DNA of 64,000 nucleotides from Toxorhynchites rutilus septentrionalis (taxonomy: Eukaryota > Arthropoda > Insecta > Diptera > Culicidae). Both the position numbers and the translations under genes were made by a program. The stretch spans positions 103,868,125 to 103,932,124 of the forward strand of contig NC_073745.1 of assembly GCF_029784135.1 (NCBI RefSeq), given 5' to 3'. Shown here one piece after another: positions 35,630 to 46,991 of the stretch. Position 1 is the stretch's first letter; the number at the start of each line of letters is the position of its first letter. A model generated the notes under the pieces. That model was not told the origin of the DNA. It saw nothing but the letters and a program-made list of their open reading frames with translations, and did no database searches.

Positions 35630-35940
35630 TAACATTCACCCGAATATCATTCACCTAAAACACGTTTAGCCGAAGCACATTCACCCGAATGTAACGAACA
35701 CCCGAATGTAACAAATACTCGAATGCAACATTTACACGAATAAAAAAGTTCTGTCGAATCTCTCGATAACAAATAAAATTTAATCAATACAACATGAGAA
35801 CAACAAAAATAGTCAGTAAAATCAAAAATTGCAATGAGGAAATTTGAAAATAATGCGGGAGACATCGCATTTTTAGAAATTAGTCTAGGTACAATTAACA
35901 TGTCCGTGTTCTTTACTTTCCGTATTGCTATTTAAGGCTA
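35630..35940. repeat. Dispersed repeat with CACCCGAATGTAAC-like subrepeats, copy 2
   Basis: Same arrangement as 1964-2290: degenerate tandem ATTCACCCGAATGTAAC units, then AATGAGGAAATTTGAAAATAATGC and ACAATTAACATGTC. A matching downstream block (GGTGGAACACAGGTTTGC, GCGAGAGGCC) lies at 36359-36388. About 420 bp separates these blocks in this copy, against about 40 bp in copy 1. Confidence 0.75.
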
Positions 35941-36741
35941 GGATATCATCTAAAAATAAACACGGGCTTTGCGGTATTTTTTCGAAAATGAAACAGGTAT
36001 TTTAAACATAAAAAATATAAAGCATGAATGTCTTGGGAAAGGATTGATAATAATGTAAATATCAATCAAATAACACCACAATGTAATTTTTATGATATTT
36101 ATTCTGTGGTCAATGTGATGAGGGTGAAGTTTCCATCTAACGAGGATAAGGAACCGAATCGGTCCCAAGCCCGGTGCATTGGGTTTGCCCGGTTGATTTT
36201 TACTTTGAAATATATCAATATTTGATTCATATAGATCAAAAATTATCCGGGCAAGCATTAAAAAGAAATTATCCGGGCAAAAGGTAAAAAAATGGCCGGG
36301 CAAACAAGCGAACCAAACTGAGGGATCATCTCCTGTGCTTCAAACTAACCAGGCAATCGGTGGAACACAGGTTTGCCTGCGAGAGGCCTTACTACCGAAA
36401 ACATATAAAAATTGTGAGGTCTTTTTCCAACCTTGAAGCAGTTACTAACCAATTAGTAGACGAATGAGCAACAGTAGTAGCAAAGCAGTAGCAACATCAC
36501 CAATATCAACAACCTCGGCAACGTCTACACCAAAATTTTGAATGATTTAAAACAAGATGAATTAAATAAAAATTTAATAAGTTTTTACGTATTCATTAAT
36601 CATTCGTTTTTTAACACAACTATTCCGCAACATATATGTTCCCGAAAGACGTAATCCTAAGTCAAAATGATGAAAACTAATTTTGCTACTGATTTTTTAA
36701 AACTACTGTTGGATTTGAAAAACACACACCCTTTTAAAATA
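35941..36741. other. Unassigned; contains short shared repeat blocks
   Basis: No gene seen. CCGGTGCATT...GTTTGCCCGGTTGATTTTTACTTTGAAATATATC near 36170-36215 recurs in diverged form at 55395-55445. The GTGGAACACAGG block is at 36360. A weak TAATCCTAAGTCA variant of the common motif is near 36648. Confidence 0.4.
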
Positions 36742-36927
36742 TTAGGTTGGAGAAAAAGTAATCCATTATTATTTTCTCGCTAACTGGCCTTGGTGATCAA
36801 TATCTCGCGTAATATCGATCATACAATTTCAAGCTTAGGCTCGTTGTGAAGGTGACAAATCACACTAAAAAATGCTATTGCTGTTTTTTGTTTGTTCCAT
36901 TCAGTTGTGAATTACAGGGTGTTAGCA

Positions 36928-37385
36928 ACGGAAGTCAACAAAGAGAAAATTCGGTACATTTTACACTTTTTTTTTATAAAGGCGAAAATGCAAGCCAAAC
37001 CACTGAAATTGTGAATGATGTTTATGGTGCCGATACTGTAACAGTAAAATACGTTCAATTTATTTTTTATTTTTTTAATGCAGCACACTAAATTCTTATC
37101 TCTACTATCAACAAATGGACCGTTTGAAGCATGTGATTGATCAGAAATGTCTAGAATTGGCCAACAGAAGAAGTGTTGTGTTCCATCAGGCAACACATGT
37201 TTCATGTAACTCGCCAGAAACTCCGGGAGTTTGATTGGGATGTTTTGATGCATCCACCATATAGCACCGAACGATTACCACCTCTCCCTCGCATTGATTG
37301 TAAAAATCGATGACTAGAGATTTTCGTCAATTATGACCAAGTCTTCTATGGGAGAGGCATTATGAAGCTACCTCTAGAAAGGCAA
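36928..37385 (+). pseudogene. mariner transposase pseudogene (copy 3), heavily deleted
   Basis: The expected start codon is ACG at 36928. It is followed by EVNKEKIRYILHFFF, then in another frame GENASQTTEIVNDVYGADTVTVKYVQFIF (DNA-binding region). The next recognisable block is MDRLKHVIDQKCLELANRRSVVFHQ near 37110-37190. It is followed by a deletion that removes the second catalytic aspartate and then by LREFDWDVLMHPPYS. The first and third catalytic blocks are missing or destroyed. No function is possible. Confidence 0.85.
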
Positions 37386-37392
37386 AAAAAAC

Positions 37393-39367
37393 AAAGGGCC
37401 TGGCCGGGTAAGGGAGTAAAAAGTGCCCCAAACCAAATCACTAGCTTTATGGCAAATATTGTATAGGATATTAATAAGAAATTTTGGCGGTTTATTTGAA
37501 CCCCTATTTGGTTTGACGTAGGATCTATAGTGAAAAACGTTCTTTTTCGTTTATTTCACGGCATCCTCAAAAGCTTCGAGATAAAAATTTGAAAAGAAAA
37601 AAACTGAATGTGCATCTTAATACGGTGTATCAATAAAAATTACAAAACAAAATTATCAAAAAATGAAGTACTAAAAAAAATATTGAAATTTTCAAATTTT
37701 TTTTTTTGGGATTTAGAGATTCAGTACTACTCTAATTCATATTGAAATATGTTCCCACGGCTTTTCTAGGTTTGTGTGATTTTTTTCAGTGTTGCGCGGT
37801 ACAAAAAAATATTTTTTTATATTTTCAAAGGGTCTGGCTGGGTGAGGGAGTAAAAAGTGCCCTCAAACCAAATCACCAGCTGTATGGAAAATATTTTATA
37901 GAGTACTAAACAAAACATTTTGGCAGTAGTACCATATATTTGAGTCCTTATATGGTACACCATAGGATCTATGGTGAAAAATGCATCTTCTCATTTTTTC
38001 ACGCCATTCCCAATAGCTTTGAGACAAAAATATGGAAAAAATCTTACCAAGGTGTATCGATCAATATTTTCGAACAATTTCTTCATCAAAAAATCAAATA
38101 TAAAAAAAAATAAAATTATTTTTTATTTTAATTTTAAATTAAATTTTGATATTTTTCTATTCTGAGATTCAGCACTACTCTAGTTTGTATTCAAATTTCT
38201 TCCTACGTCTATTTTAGATATATATGCTTTTTTTAGAATTTTTAGAGTGTTTTTCGCGGTACAAAAAAATTATATACATTTTCAGGCATTTCGAAATATT
38301 GAAAGAAATCTTACTTTGAGACCCACTTTTGCCCTAATTTTTATTGCATTTAAATGCATTCGTATGTGTTGTTTTTTCCACATGTAGCCTAATTTTTTCT
38401 TGAAGTTTTAAGAGGAATGCGCGAAAAAAATAAGCCTTTGGCCATTTTAAGTCTATTTTGAATTTAAAGATATATTTAGTATATTTAGAGCATTGCGCTG
38501 TACAAAGATTTTTTCTCAAATTTGAAATATATGAGATTATCACCGGATTCACATTATCGGATTTATTATCGGATATTATTATTTTATTTATTATCGGATA
38601 TTATTATCGCAGATCACATTATCGGATTTAGATGGTTTACCAAATTCATAGGAGTCAGCAGTACGACAGAGCTCTGTGAGAAAAAATAAAGTCCTTATGG
38701 AAAGATCATTCGGATTAATGATAAAAACACTTAAAAACATCCAAATTTGTTTTTTTTTATTTTAATCTTACAATTGAAAACCACGAATACAATAGAATAA
38801 TCGATTTCAAAAAAATAAAACATCTTAAACATCCATGAAAAAATTTTACCACATGTATAAAAAAAGATATATACGAACGCATTTAAATAAAAATTAGAAT
38901 AGAAGCGGGTTTCAAAGCTATATTTTTTTTTCAAAATTTCGAAATGCCAGAAAATATATTAAATTTCTTTGTACCGCATATTTAAATTTTTTTTATAATT
39001 ACATTTTTTGATGAAAAAATTGTTTGAAGATATTTATCGATACACCTTAGTAAGATGTACTTTCAGTATTATAATTATAAATCACATTTTTTTTCAAAAT
39101 TTCAATATTTTTTTAGTATTTCAATTTTTGATAAATTTTTTTTTGATGATTTTTCTTGATACACCGTAGTAAGATGCACATTCAGTATTTTTTTCAAATT
39201 TTTATCTCGAAGCTTATGAGGATGGCGTGAAATAAACGAAAAAGAACGTTTTTCACTATAGACCCCACGGCCAAAATGTCTTATTTAATATCCTATACAA
39301 TATTTGCCATACAGCTGGTGATTCGGTTTGGGGGCACCTTTTACTCCCTTACCCGGCCAGGCCCTTT
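37393..39367. mobile_element. Foldback (long inverted repeat) element nested in mariner copy 3
   Basis: The left edge starts AAAGGGCCTGGCCGGGTAAG, and the right edge at 39367 read inward has the same start. The arms agree over several hundred bp (for example ATGGCAAATATTGTATAGGA, CTTCGAGATAAAAATTTG, ACGGTGTATCAA). The left arm contains a second, direct copy of the unit from about 37827. The inner part is also inverted (about 38040-38500 against 39060-38700), around a centre near 38600 with short TTATCGGATATTATTATT repeats. The flanks AAAAAAAAC and TAAAACAAAAC allow a short A/C-rich duplication, but it cannot be fixed. There is no coding capacity. A single-arm relative lies at 4296-4715. Confidence 0.85.
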
Positions 39368-39464
39368 TAAAACAAAACGGTGCAAATCGGACAATCCTAA
39401 GCACATTAAAAAAAGTTTCATTTTTCACGCAAATATAATGTATTACTTTTTCCCCAACCTAATA

Positions 39465-41863
39465 TTACTATTCAGATAGAAGAATATTTCCACCCGTCGG
39501 AAGTTTTATCTGAATTGTAGATATTCAGGTAAATTCCTGATATTCTCAGATCATTCTGGGTGGAACAACTCATGCGGAAAAATGCCTTGAAATTGATATT
39601 TCGAATTGCGTCAGTAGTGTGTATGTTTGTGTGTACACACGAAATTGATTTTCAACTGAGTGTTACGCGGAATTTTGTACCAGTCTCGGACAAAAACGAT
39701 AAGAAGCCTCGTGATTTGCATTGCTTACATCATTCCATCATTATTCGTCGAATCGCGCTCAAAATCAGTAGCAGCCACAGGCAAACATTTCCCTAACAAA
39801 TTGTCACAATTTCATATGTCGAGGCCAGCAGCGAGAGTTGCGATGCCGCCGATGCCAATTGAAGGTGGATCAATATTGATTCCAAGCTTTCAACCTATGC
39901 AAACAACAAGCAATCATGAAGCGATGGAAGAGCCATCTGTACGTTTTTTATCACATCGGTTCGGTTCGTCGCCGTCATTCTTGTGTGTTTGCCTCGGTGA
40001 TAATTTGACAATTGCGATCGAACTCTGTGCTCGCAAACCCCCACGCACACGTCCGTCAGCTTGTCAGCTCTTAACAACAGTCATCCGCGGAGGATTGTTA
40101 CCAAAATGAACAATTATTTTCCTGGAAGCGACGGTATTTTTTTCCACCCCAGCTCGAGCGTGATCTTTCCTCATTTACCACCGGTTCCGTTCTGTTTCGT
40201 TTGTGCCATCCCCTTGGATGCCATCCCTCTAACGCACACAGGATGATTGATATGGTAAATTGAAACAAGGGCACACTCAGATAAGAGACATCCGCAACAT
40301 CCCACCACCGTGTACCACCATCCGATCCGTGACAGCGGAGACGAATGAAGGCTTGTCACATTATCTTTTTGTAATTAAATTGGGCCCAAGTGCCCGACAA
40401 CTCCATGAGGTTTCGTATCAATCAAGTGCGTGCGTTCTGGGGGGAAAGAGAAGCAGGAATGGAGAGTATCGAGCGAAGCCCTACCCGTAGTTTAGAGCAA
40501 AAAAGGAGGAAGCCGTCGGTGGTCAGGCAACGCTAATTAGCGTTGATTCCGCCGCATGTGGAGCAACTTTGAAATGAGTTATATGCCAGGGCGCGTGTCG
40601 CGTGCCCGTTTCTGTTGTTGTTGGTGGGCAGGAAATGAAAATGTTGCACAGGATGTGGGAAGTAGCATTCACAGAAATGGAGCATTGAAGCAATTTGTTT
40701 GAAACTATGGCAACGATCCTTATTGGCAGAAGAAAACGCAATCAAACGCTGGACAAATTTCCGGAGAAACAGCACAAATTTTGTCATGGCATTGTGTTCG
40801 TAGATCCTGAGAAATACCGATAAATCTACGTTGGAATGTTATTTCAAATTTTGGTTACATCACTATAAGATTTAGAAAAAAATGGAACTGTTTTTTTTCT
40901 ACTGACATTTATCCTTCATTTCAATTTCGACCTGTTCAAAAAAGGGAGTCCTTAATTTAAAGAATGTCAGTGTTGTCACAACTTCCAACTTCCACTACTG
41001 AAAATTCGATAGATAACGACATTCTTGAGATCCAAGATTTCGGGCCAGAACCATCCTCTTCTATATTACTACACCTTCGCAACGAAACGAAGATGTGCGT
41101 TTTGACACACATTCCGACCGGAGATTTCACTTGAGAATTGGCAACTGTGTTATCCAATGACGACTGTGTGTCAAACATAAGATATTTACTATCGACATCG
41201 AAACCACCTGACCCAAAAGTGTCGTGTCGAAAATTTGCCTGCCCTCCATATCGAAACAAGCTCTTTCTGAATAGGGTGATAATATCCTCCGGCAACCAAC
41301 CAGCAGAACATGTATTGATAATGTTTGGCACTCGCTACCCGCTCAACAATTCATCGAGCCAGGGAGAACATATGATGATGAGATGAGGATGAGCGAGGTG
41401 TGAAATTTGCTACCAACCAATCGGATTGTCATCGAATGAGTGTATACACGCGCTTCGTGTGTGTGACGCACGCGGAGAGTCGGGCGTCGAGAGGAGGGGG
41501 GACGAAAGGGTAGTTTGTCCGCCTCATATGTTGTAATGGGAATATTGCTGCCCCCGCAGTTAAAAGTTGTTCGCATTATGAAACACTCGGGAAATAATCG
41601 TCATTAATATTGATAGAGCGGTTGCTGGCGAGAGTTGGCGGTTTCCAGTGGTGTGATACCACCGCTGACATTCTAAGCTTCTCATCTCTCAAGGTTGGCG
41701 AAGGACTTTTGCTAGTCGCACACGAAGTTTGTGTGCTAGTCGTTGAGATTCTCAGATTTAGTTGGGGGTACCAACTAGACGTTATATTCTAAATAATTTC
41801 TAAATTTTCCGATTATTTTTGTCGTTCGACAAGAAACACGTCGTCCTTGTTTTGAATTGTATA
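39465..41863. other. Unassigned, GC-balanced sequence
   Basis: No gene recognised. The longest plus frame (39660-40109, 149 codons) has no motif and overlaps other frames. 39800-41750 lacks obvious transposon hallmarks and may be host non-coding DNA. Confidence 0.4.
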
Positions 41864-42700
41864 TCTCTTCTCTATATATACAAAAATCTCGTGTCCCGAA
41901 ACGGCTCGACTGATTTTAATGAAATTAAGCACAAAACGTTTGTTAGGCATGAGAATAGGTTGTAAACTATATTACATACCGCTTGGATCCAGATTACCAT
42001 ATATTTAATTCCGATTAGGGTGACACTATGGTAAAAAATCATTTTTTTCTCAGAGACGAACCAGCCTACGGCTGAAAGACTCTTAAATAAAGACAAAAAA
42101 AAATCCATTGTTCTGAGTAAATTGAATAAATCGTGAAAAATCGTGTTTTTTTGTTAATTTTCAGAATAAAACACGAGAACCCAAATTCTTTTTAACCCCG
42201 TCCCATTTTTAATTTTTTATTTCGCAATTTTAGTATTTTTGTAAACACAATATTCAAATAAAAAAAAATTAACCGCCGCTCAATTTTCCAACAGGCCGAA
42301 TTTATTTACGTTGTTGAATGACAAATGGCGCTACGCACGCTTCATCGAACTCTTACCCACACATGCGAAAGTAACCTCTATTCGTCTAAAGCTATCGATG
42401 AGGTACTGGAAACCTTATCGAATAAGAACAATGAATTATTGAAATCCTTCAGATCACACATGCTCGGATAGCAAAATGTTAATCACGCTATTGTCATCAA
42501 TCCAGATAAATTATCAGCTGGAAAACACGTGTATTGATTCAATGATTCGAATTAATATTTATTGTTGCAATTGATAGAAGAAATAAAAGAACTCGATGGA
42601 TTTTTATTATCGAACGATGATACAACGCAGCTAGGGCAACGTCATTCTACGATGTCGTGAGATGTGCCAACAATTCATGATCGGCGTGTACGCGAAAGTA

Positions 42701-42962
42701 CGTGCTCCCGTGGTCGAGTGGTTAGCGTCCCCATCATCATGCCGGAGGTTCGGGTTCGATTCCCGTTCTGCCTGGGGGATTTTTCGTCAAAGGAGTTCCT
42801 TCCGACTTGCACTGTAGTCACGCGTATTCTAGAGCGTGCCAGAATATATTCAAGGTATGTTTATCGGCATAAAAATCTCAACTAAGCACCACTAGTAAAA
42901 ATGACGCAAGTAATACCTACGTTGAGAAGGCAAAAGTTCCACTAGATAGTAGGCAAACCAAT
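42701..42962 (+). mobile_element. Full-length tRNA-derived SINE, 262 bp, with 13-bp TSD
   Basis: The head is tRNA-like with an A box (GTGGTCGAGTGGTTAGCG) and a B box (GGTTCGGGTTCGATTCCCG). A tRNA-unrelated body follows, shared with the copies at 50622-50881 and 30178-30303. The flanks GTACGCGAAAGTA (42688-42700) and GTACGCGAAGGTA (42963-42975) form a 13-bp target-site duplication with one mismatch. It is transcribed by RNA polymerase III in principle and moves with help from a LINE. It is comparable to mosquito tRNA SINEs such as Feilai, but the family name was not verified. Confidence 0.92.
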
Positions 42963-44033
42963 GTACGCGAAGGTAGGGGGCGAACGACAGCGATTCCAAC
43001 GACACAATCAACAGAAGTAGCATGAGGACGAATGAATTCACATGCGAGAAGCTATCAAAAGCAACGCCGGCACAGCCAGGCTAAAACGCAATGCAATGTT
43101 ATGGAAATCGATAGTTTAATTGCTTCGGAAATTCCATATCCGTCTACGGATCATCTATTCACCCATATTCTGGAATACGATCGAGTCAGAATAACTCGAA
43201 CGGATCGCATTTTTCATTCTGTAATCCGTTCGACTCAAGTTCAATCAAGTTTTGATAATGTGGTAATGTATGGCAATTTGACATAGACGACATTGAGCTT
43301 CGTGTTCTATATCTGTAAAAGTAAAAAACGGATTTTCGGGAGGAATAAACACGCTTTTAAAATGAATAAAATTGATGGAAATTAGCTAAACCCTTTCAAA
43401 TATGTTTTGTACGTAACACAGTAACACATTTTCTGCAAGTGGGTAAACATCGTGTACCAAAATTGTGTCTGATAATTTTTTTATGTTATGGATAAAGTTT
43501 TAGTTTTAGGGAACTAAATTTGGCATGTGGAGGTTTTAGGGTGCCATAAATGTTTCTATGGTGGTGAGATACCCCTTTCCTCCTCTCTAAGAGGAGGGCA
43601 GCCATACAAATGAAACACAAATTTCTACAATTACATAGTGACAAGTGTTGTTAGTCCATTTGATGTTTGCGTTAACGAAATTGATCTTTGTTTGAAAATG
43701 GAAATGGATTTTAATGCGATGAAACGCACTTCTACATCTTCTTTTATCTATATAAATGGAAATGGGTCACCGAATGTAAGAGCGAAACTCGGGAAAGGAA
43801 TTGTCCGATTTAGGTCTCACTTTATTCTATCATATTATCTGTATCAAACATTTATTCCATGTAACGGAGAAACATGTTAATTGCAAGTGGTTTAAAACAT
43901 CATGAACGAGGATTGTGTTTGTAAATAATCTGATATTATAATGACGAGTTTGAACAGTTCTGCGATTGCACTCATCAACGTGCGCTCAGTAAGAAAACGT
44001 GATTGTTTGAAGGTATTGATAACAAAAAATTAA

Positions 44034-44067
44034 TTTTGGGCGGGACAAAGTTTGCCGGGTCAGCTAG
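44034..44067 (+). other. Helitron 3' terminus, inner (unit A)
   Basis: TTTTGGGCGGGACAAAG, then TTTGCCGGGTCAGCTAG, ending at CTAG before T, the hallmark of Helitron 3' ends. The identical sequence in unit B ends at 46066. Confidence 0.75.
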
Positions 44068-44211
44068 TTTGCCAAAGAAACGGACAACCATTGACAAATA
44101 TCAGTAACGCAGACGTTGACGGACTGGAAATCGTTGGGCAGTACCATATTCGCCTCAGCTGAGCAAAACATTCAATGTTCATATTAGATTTGAGTTCCGC
44201 TGTTCGGTGAG

Positions 44212-44459
44212 ATCAGTAAATACAAATAAAAGTGCGTGAATAAGGGAAGCAATATGGCTGTGTTTCAAATTCATAACATCGATGTGACTACTTCTCGATT
44301 GAATGCAGCGACAAGATAATGCGCCAACAAATTGGTCGGTATATCAGCACCAATGAAGTTTTCTGCAATATCTTTGGTTTCACAATTAATAAACGGGACC
44401 CAACAGTCATGAATTTGGCTGTCCATTCAGAAAACCTATTTTTCACTAACGAAACCGTA
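44212..44459 (+). pseudogene. Helitron Rep/helicase (RepHel) fragment, unit A
   Basis: The first frame from 44212 reads ISKYK*KCVNKGSNMAVFQIHN, matching the Helitron pattern KY-VNKGSDMAVF. A second frame from 44283 reads CDYFSIECSDKIMRQQ, then IGRYISTNEVFCNIFGF, then TINKRDPTVMNLAVHSENLFFTNE, matching GRYISxNEAxWxIFxFxIxxRxPxVxxLAVHLENxxxxYFT. These are conserved sequences of the region between the rolling-circle Rep and helicase domains. One in-frame stop and one frameshift are visible, and neither the Rep tyrosines nor the helicase motifs are present. Only a short relic remains. Confidence 0.8.
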
Positions 44460-44809
44460 ATTTAACAGAAGTAATATTTATTTTCTTTATTTCATTTTCT
44501 ACTTCAAGTCAAACTTCACATTTTACTTACTAACATTTTTTGTACTTATTTACATATTAACCCTTCACATCAAACCCATCAGTTACGTAAATGAAAAACA
44601 TTAAAATATGGTAGTTTGAATGATTTGATTTTTTTTATTGTTGTCGGCGATCATTGTCTAAAGCGCTCAATTCCTCTATATGTCATATCTCCTATCGCCA
44701 CATATTCGTTTGATCTTCATCAACGAATGGATCAAAACGTAAAACCATTCAAACATACTTACGATGTATTAGTTATTGTTTTTTCAATCACCAAAATATA
44801 ATTTGTTTG

Positions 44810-44837
44810 GCAGAACAACGTTTGCCGGATCAGCTAG
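44810..44837 (+). other. Helitron 3' terminus, outer (unit A)
   Basis: CAGAACAACGTTTGCC, then GGATCAGCTAG before T, a diverged version of the inner terminus 770 bp downstream. The unit B counterpart ends at 46836. Confidence 0.7.
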
Positions 44838-44992
44838 TAATTTATATAATTCAATATAATTTCCCTAAAATATTTTATGTATTCTGTTTTTTGTATCCTA
44901 GAAGTAAGATCTGTAAAATCTGTAAGATTATTGAAACATGTTTTCACGGTTGTTCCTTCCTCTTCATAAATATTGTTCCAACGCAGAATTTT

Positions 44993-46991
44993 TTCCAACG
45001 ACACAATCAACAGAAGTAGCATGAGGACGAATGAATTCACATGCGAGAAGCTATCAAAAGCAACGCCGACACAGCCAGGCTAAAACGCAATGCAATGTTA
45101 TGGAAATCGATAGTTTAATTGCTTCGGAAATTCCATATCCGTCTACGGATCATCTATTCACCCATATTCTGGAATACGATCGAGTCAGAATAACTCGAAC
45201 GGATCGCATTTTTCATTCTGTAATCCGTTCGACTCAAGTTCAATCAAGTTTTGATAATGTGGTAATGTATGGCAATTTGACATAGACGACATTGAGCTTC
45301 GTGTTCTATATCTGTAAAAGTAAAAAACGGATTTTCGGGAGGAATAAACACGCTTTTAAAATGAATAAAATTGATGGAAATTAGCTAAACCCTTTCAAAT
45401 ATGTTTTGTACGTAACACAGTAACACATTTTCTGCAAGTGGGTAAACATCGTGTACCAAAATTGTGTCTGATAATTTTTTTATGTTATGGATAAAGTTTT
45501 AGTTTTAGGGAACTAAATTTGGCATGTGGAGGTTTTAGGGTGCCATAAATGTTTCTATGGTGGTGAGATACCCCTTTCCTCCTCTCTAAGAGGAGGGCAG
45601 CCATACAAATGAAACACAAATTTCTACAATTACATAGTGACAAGTGTTGTTAGTCCATTTGATGTTTGCGTTAACGAAATTGATCTTTGTTTGAAAATGG
45701 AAATGGATTTTAATGCGATGAAACGCACTTCTACATCTTCTTTTATCTATATAAATGGAAATGGGTCACCGAATGTAAGAGCGAAACTCGGGAAAGGAAT
45801 TGTCCGATTTAGGTCTCACTTTATTCTATCATATTATCTGTATCAAACATTTATTCCATGTAACGGAGAAACATGTTAATTGCAAGTGGTTTAAAACATC
45901 ATGAACGAGGATTGTGTTTGTAAATAATCTGATATTATAATGACGAGTTTGAACAGTTCTGCGATTGCACTCATCAACGTGCGCTCAGTAAGAAAACGTG
46001 ATTGTTTGAAGGTATTGATAACAAAAAATTAATTTTGGGCGGGACAAAGTTTGCCGGGTCAGCTAGTTTGCCAAAGAAACGGACAACCATTGACAAATAT
46101 CAGTAACGCAGACGTTGACGGACTGGAAATCGTTGGGCAGTACCATATTCGCCTCAGCTGAGCAAAACATTCAATGTTCATATTAGATTTGAGTTCCGCT
46201 GTTCGGTGAGATCAGTAAATACAAATAAAAGTGCGTGAATAAGGGAAGCAATATGGCTGTGTTTCAAATTCATAACATCGATGTGACTACTTCTCGATTG
46301 AATGCAGCGACAAGATAATGCGCCAACAAATTGGTCGGTATATCAGCACCAATGAAGTTTTCTGCAATATCTTTGGTTTCACAATTAATAAACGGGACCC
46401 AACAGTCATGAATTTGGCTGTCCATTCAGAAAACCTATTTTTCACTAACGAAACCGTAATTTAACAGAAGTAATATTTATTTTCTTTATTTCATTTTCTA
46501 CTTCAAGTCAAACTTCACATATTACTTACTAACATTTTTTGTACTTATTTACATATTAACCCTTCACATCAAACCCATCAGTTACGTAAATGAAAAACAT
46601 TAAAATATGGTAGTTTGAATGATTTGATTTTTTTTATTGTTGTCGGCGATCATTGTCTAAAGCGCTCAATTCCTCTATATGTCATATCTCCTATCGCCAC
46701 ATATTCGTTTGATCTTCATCAACGAATGGATCAAAACGTAAAACCATTCAAACATACTTACGATGTATTAGTTATTGTTTTTTCAATCACCAAAATATAA
46801 TTTGTTTGGCAGAACAACGTTTGCCGGATCAGCTAGTAATTTATATAATTCAATATAATTTCCCTAAAATATTTTATGTATTCTGTTTTTTGTATCCTAG
46901 AAGTAAGATCTGTAAAATCTGTAAGATTATTGAAACATGTTTTCACGGTTGTTCCTTCCTCTTCATAAATATTGTTCCAACGCAGAATTTT
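44993..46991 (+). repeat. 1999-bp tandem duplication, unit B
   Basis: This is the second copy of the Helitron-containing unit. Its right edge follows GCAGAATTTTTTT (to about 46994) and then diverges into GAGTTTTGAATAG. The SINE and the Helitron 5' region at 41864-42990 are not duplicated. Confidence 0.96.
46211..46458 (+). pseudogene. Helitron Rep/helicase fragment, unit B
   Basis: Sequence-identical counterpart of 44212-44459 (offset 1999), with the same in-frame stop and frameshift. The lesions therefore predate the duplication. Confidence 0.8.

Larger units (their letters stand above)
36742..39462 (+). mobile_element. mariner transposon copy 3, split by a 2-kb foldback element
   Basis: The left end begins TTAGGTTGGAGAAAAAGTAA and the right end, read inward from 39462, begins TTAGGTTGGGGAAAAAGTAA. 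TA flanks both (36740-36741 and 39463-39464). The transposon proper is 36742 to about 37392 plus 39368 to 39462, roughly 745 bp, so it is strongly deleted. It belongs to a different mariner lineage from copies 1 and 2, whose ends continue AGAAATGTCG. Confidence 0.85.
41864..44837 (+). mobile_element. Helitron-type element complex (5' end at 41864; 3' ends at 44067 and 44837)
   Basis: The left side begins TCTCTTCTCTATATATACAA and continues AAATCTCGTGTCCCGAAACGG, the usual look of insect Helitron 5' ends. Internal blocks such as AATTTGGCATGTGGAGGTTT, GTTTCTATGGTGGTGAGATA and CCTCTCTAAGAGGAGGGCAG are those I associate with insect Helitrons. Two 3' ends finish in CAGCTAG followed by T: TTTGCCGGGTCAGCTAG (to 44067) and TTTGCCGGATCAGCTAG (to 44837). 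The remnant of a Rep/helicase coding sequence lies between them. A SINE is inserted at 42701-42962. The part from 42994 on belongs to a tandemly duplicated unit. Confidence 0.8.
42994..44992 (+). repeat. 1999-bp tandem duplication, unit A
   Basis: This unit and the next one are almost identical with an offset of exactly 1999 bp. I noticed only two substitutions (43070 against 45069, and 44522 against 46521) plus a T-run length difference at the right edge. Junction sequence around TTTTTTCCAACG (44989-45000) joins the end of one unit to the start of the next. The unit contains one inner Helitron 3' end, a Rep/helicase remnant and a second Helitron 3' end. Confidence 0.96.

Noticed and set aside
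39660..40109. 149-codon plus frame
   Set aside because: It overlaps other open frames, shows no motif, and has no splice or promoter signals I can support.
42664..42885. Functional tRNA gene at the A/B-box pair
   Set aside because: The tRNA-like head is followed by a body shared with two other loci and bounded by target-site duplications, so it is a SINE.
43032..43286. 84-codon frame, repeated at 45031-45285
   Set aside because: The frame is conserved only because the whole 1999-bp unit is duplicated. The product has no motif I can assign to RepHel or any host family.
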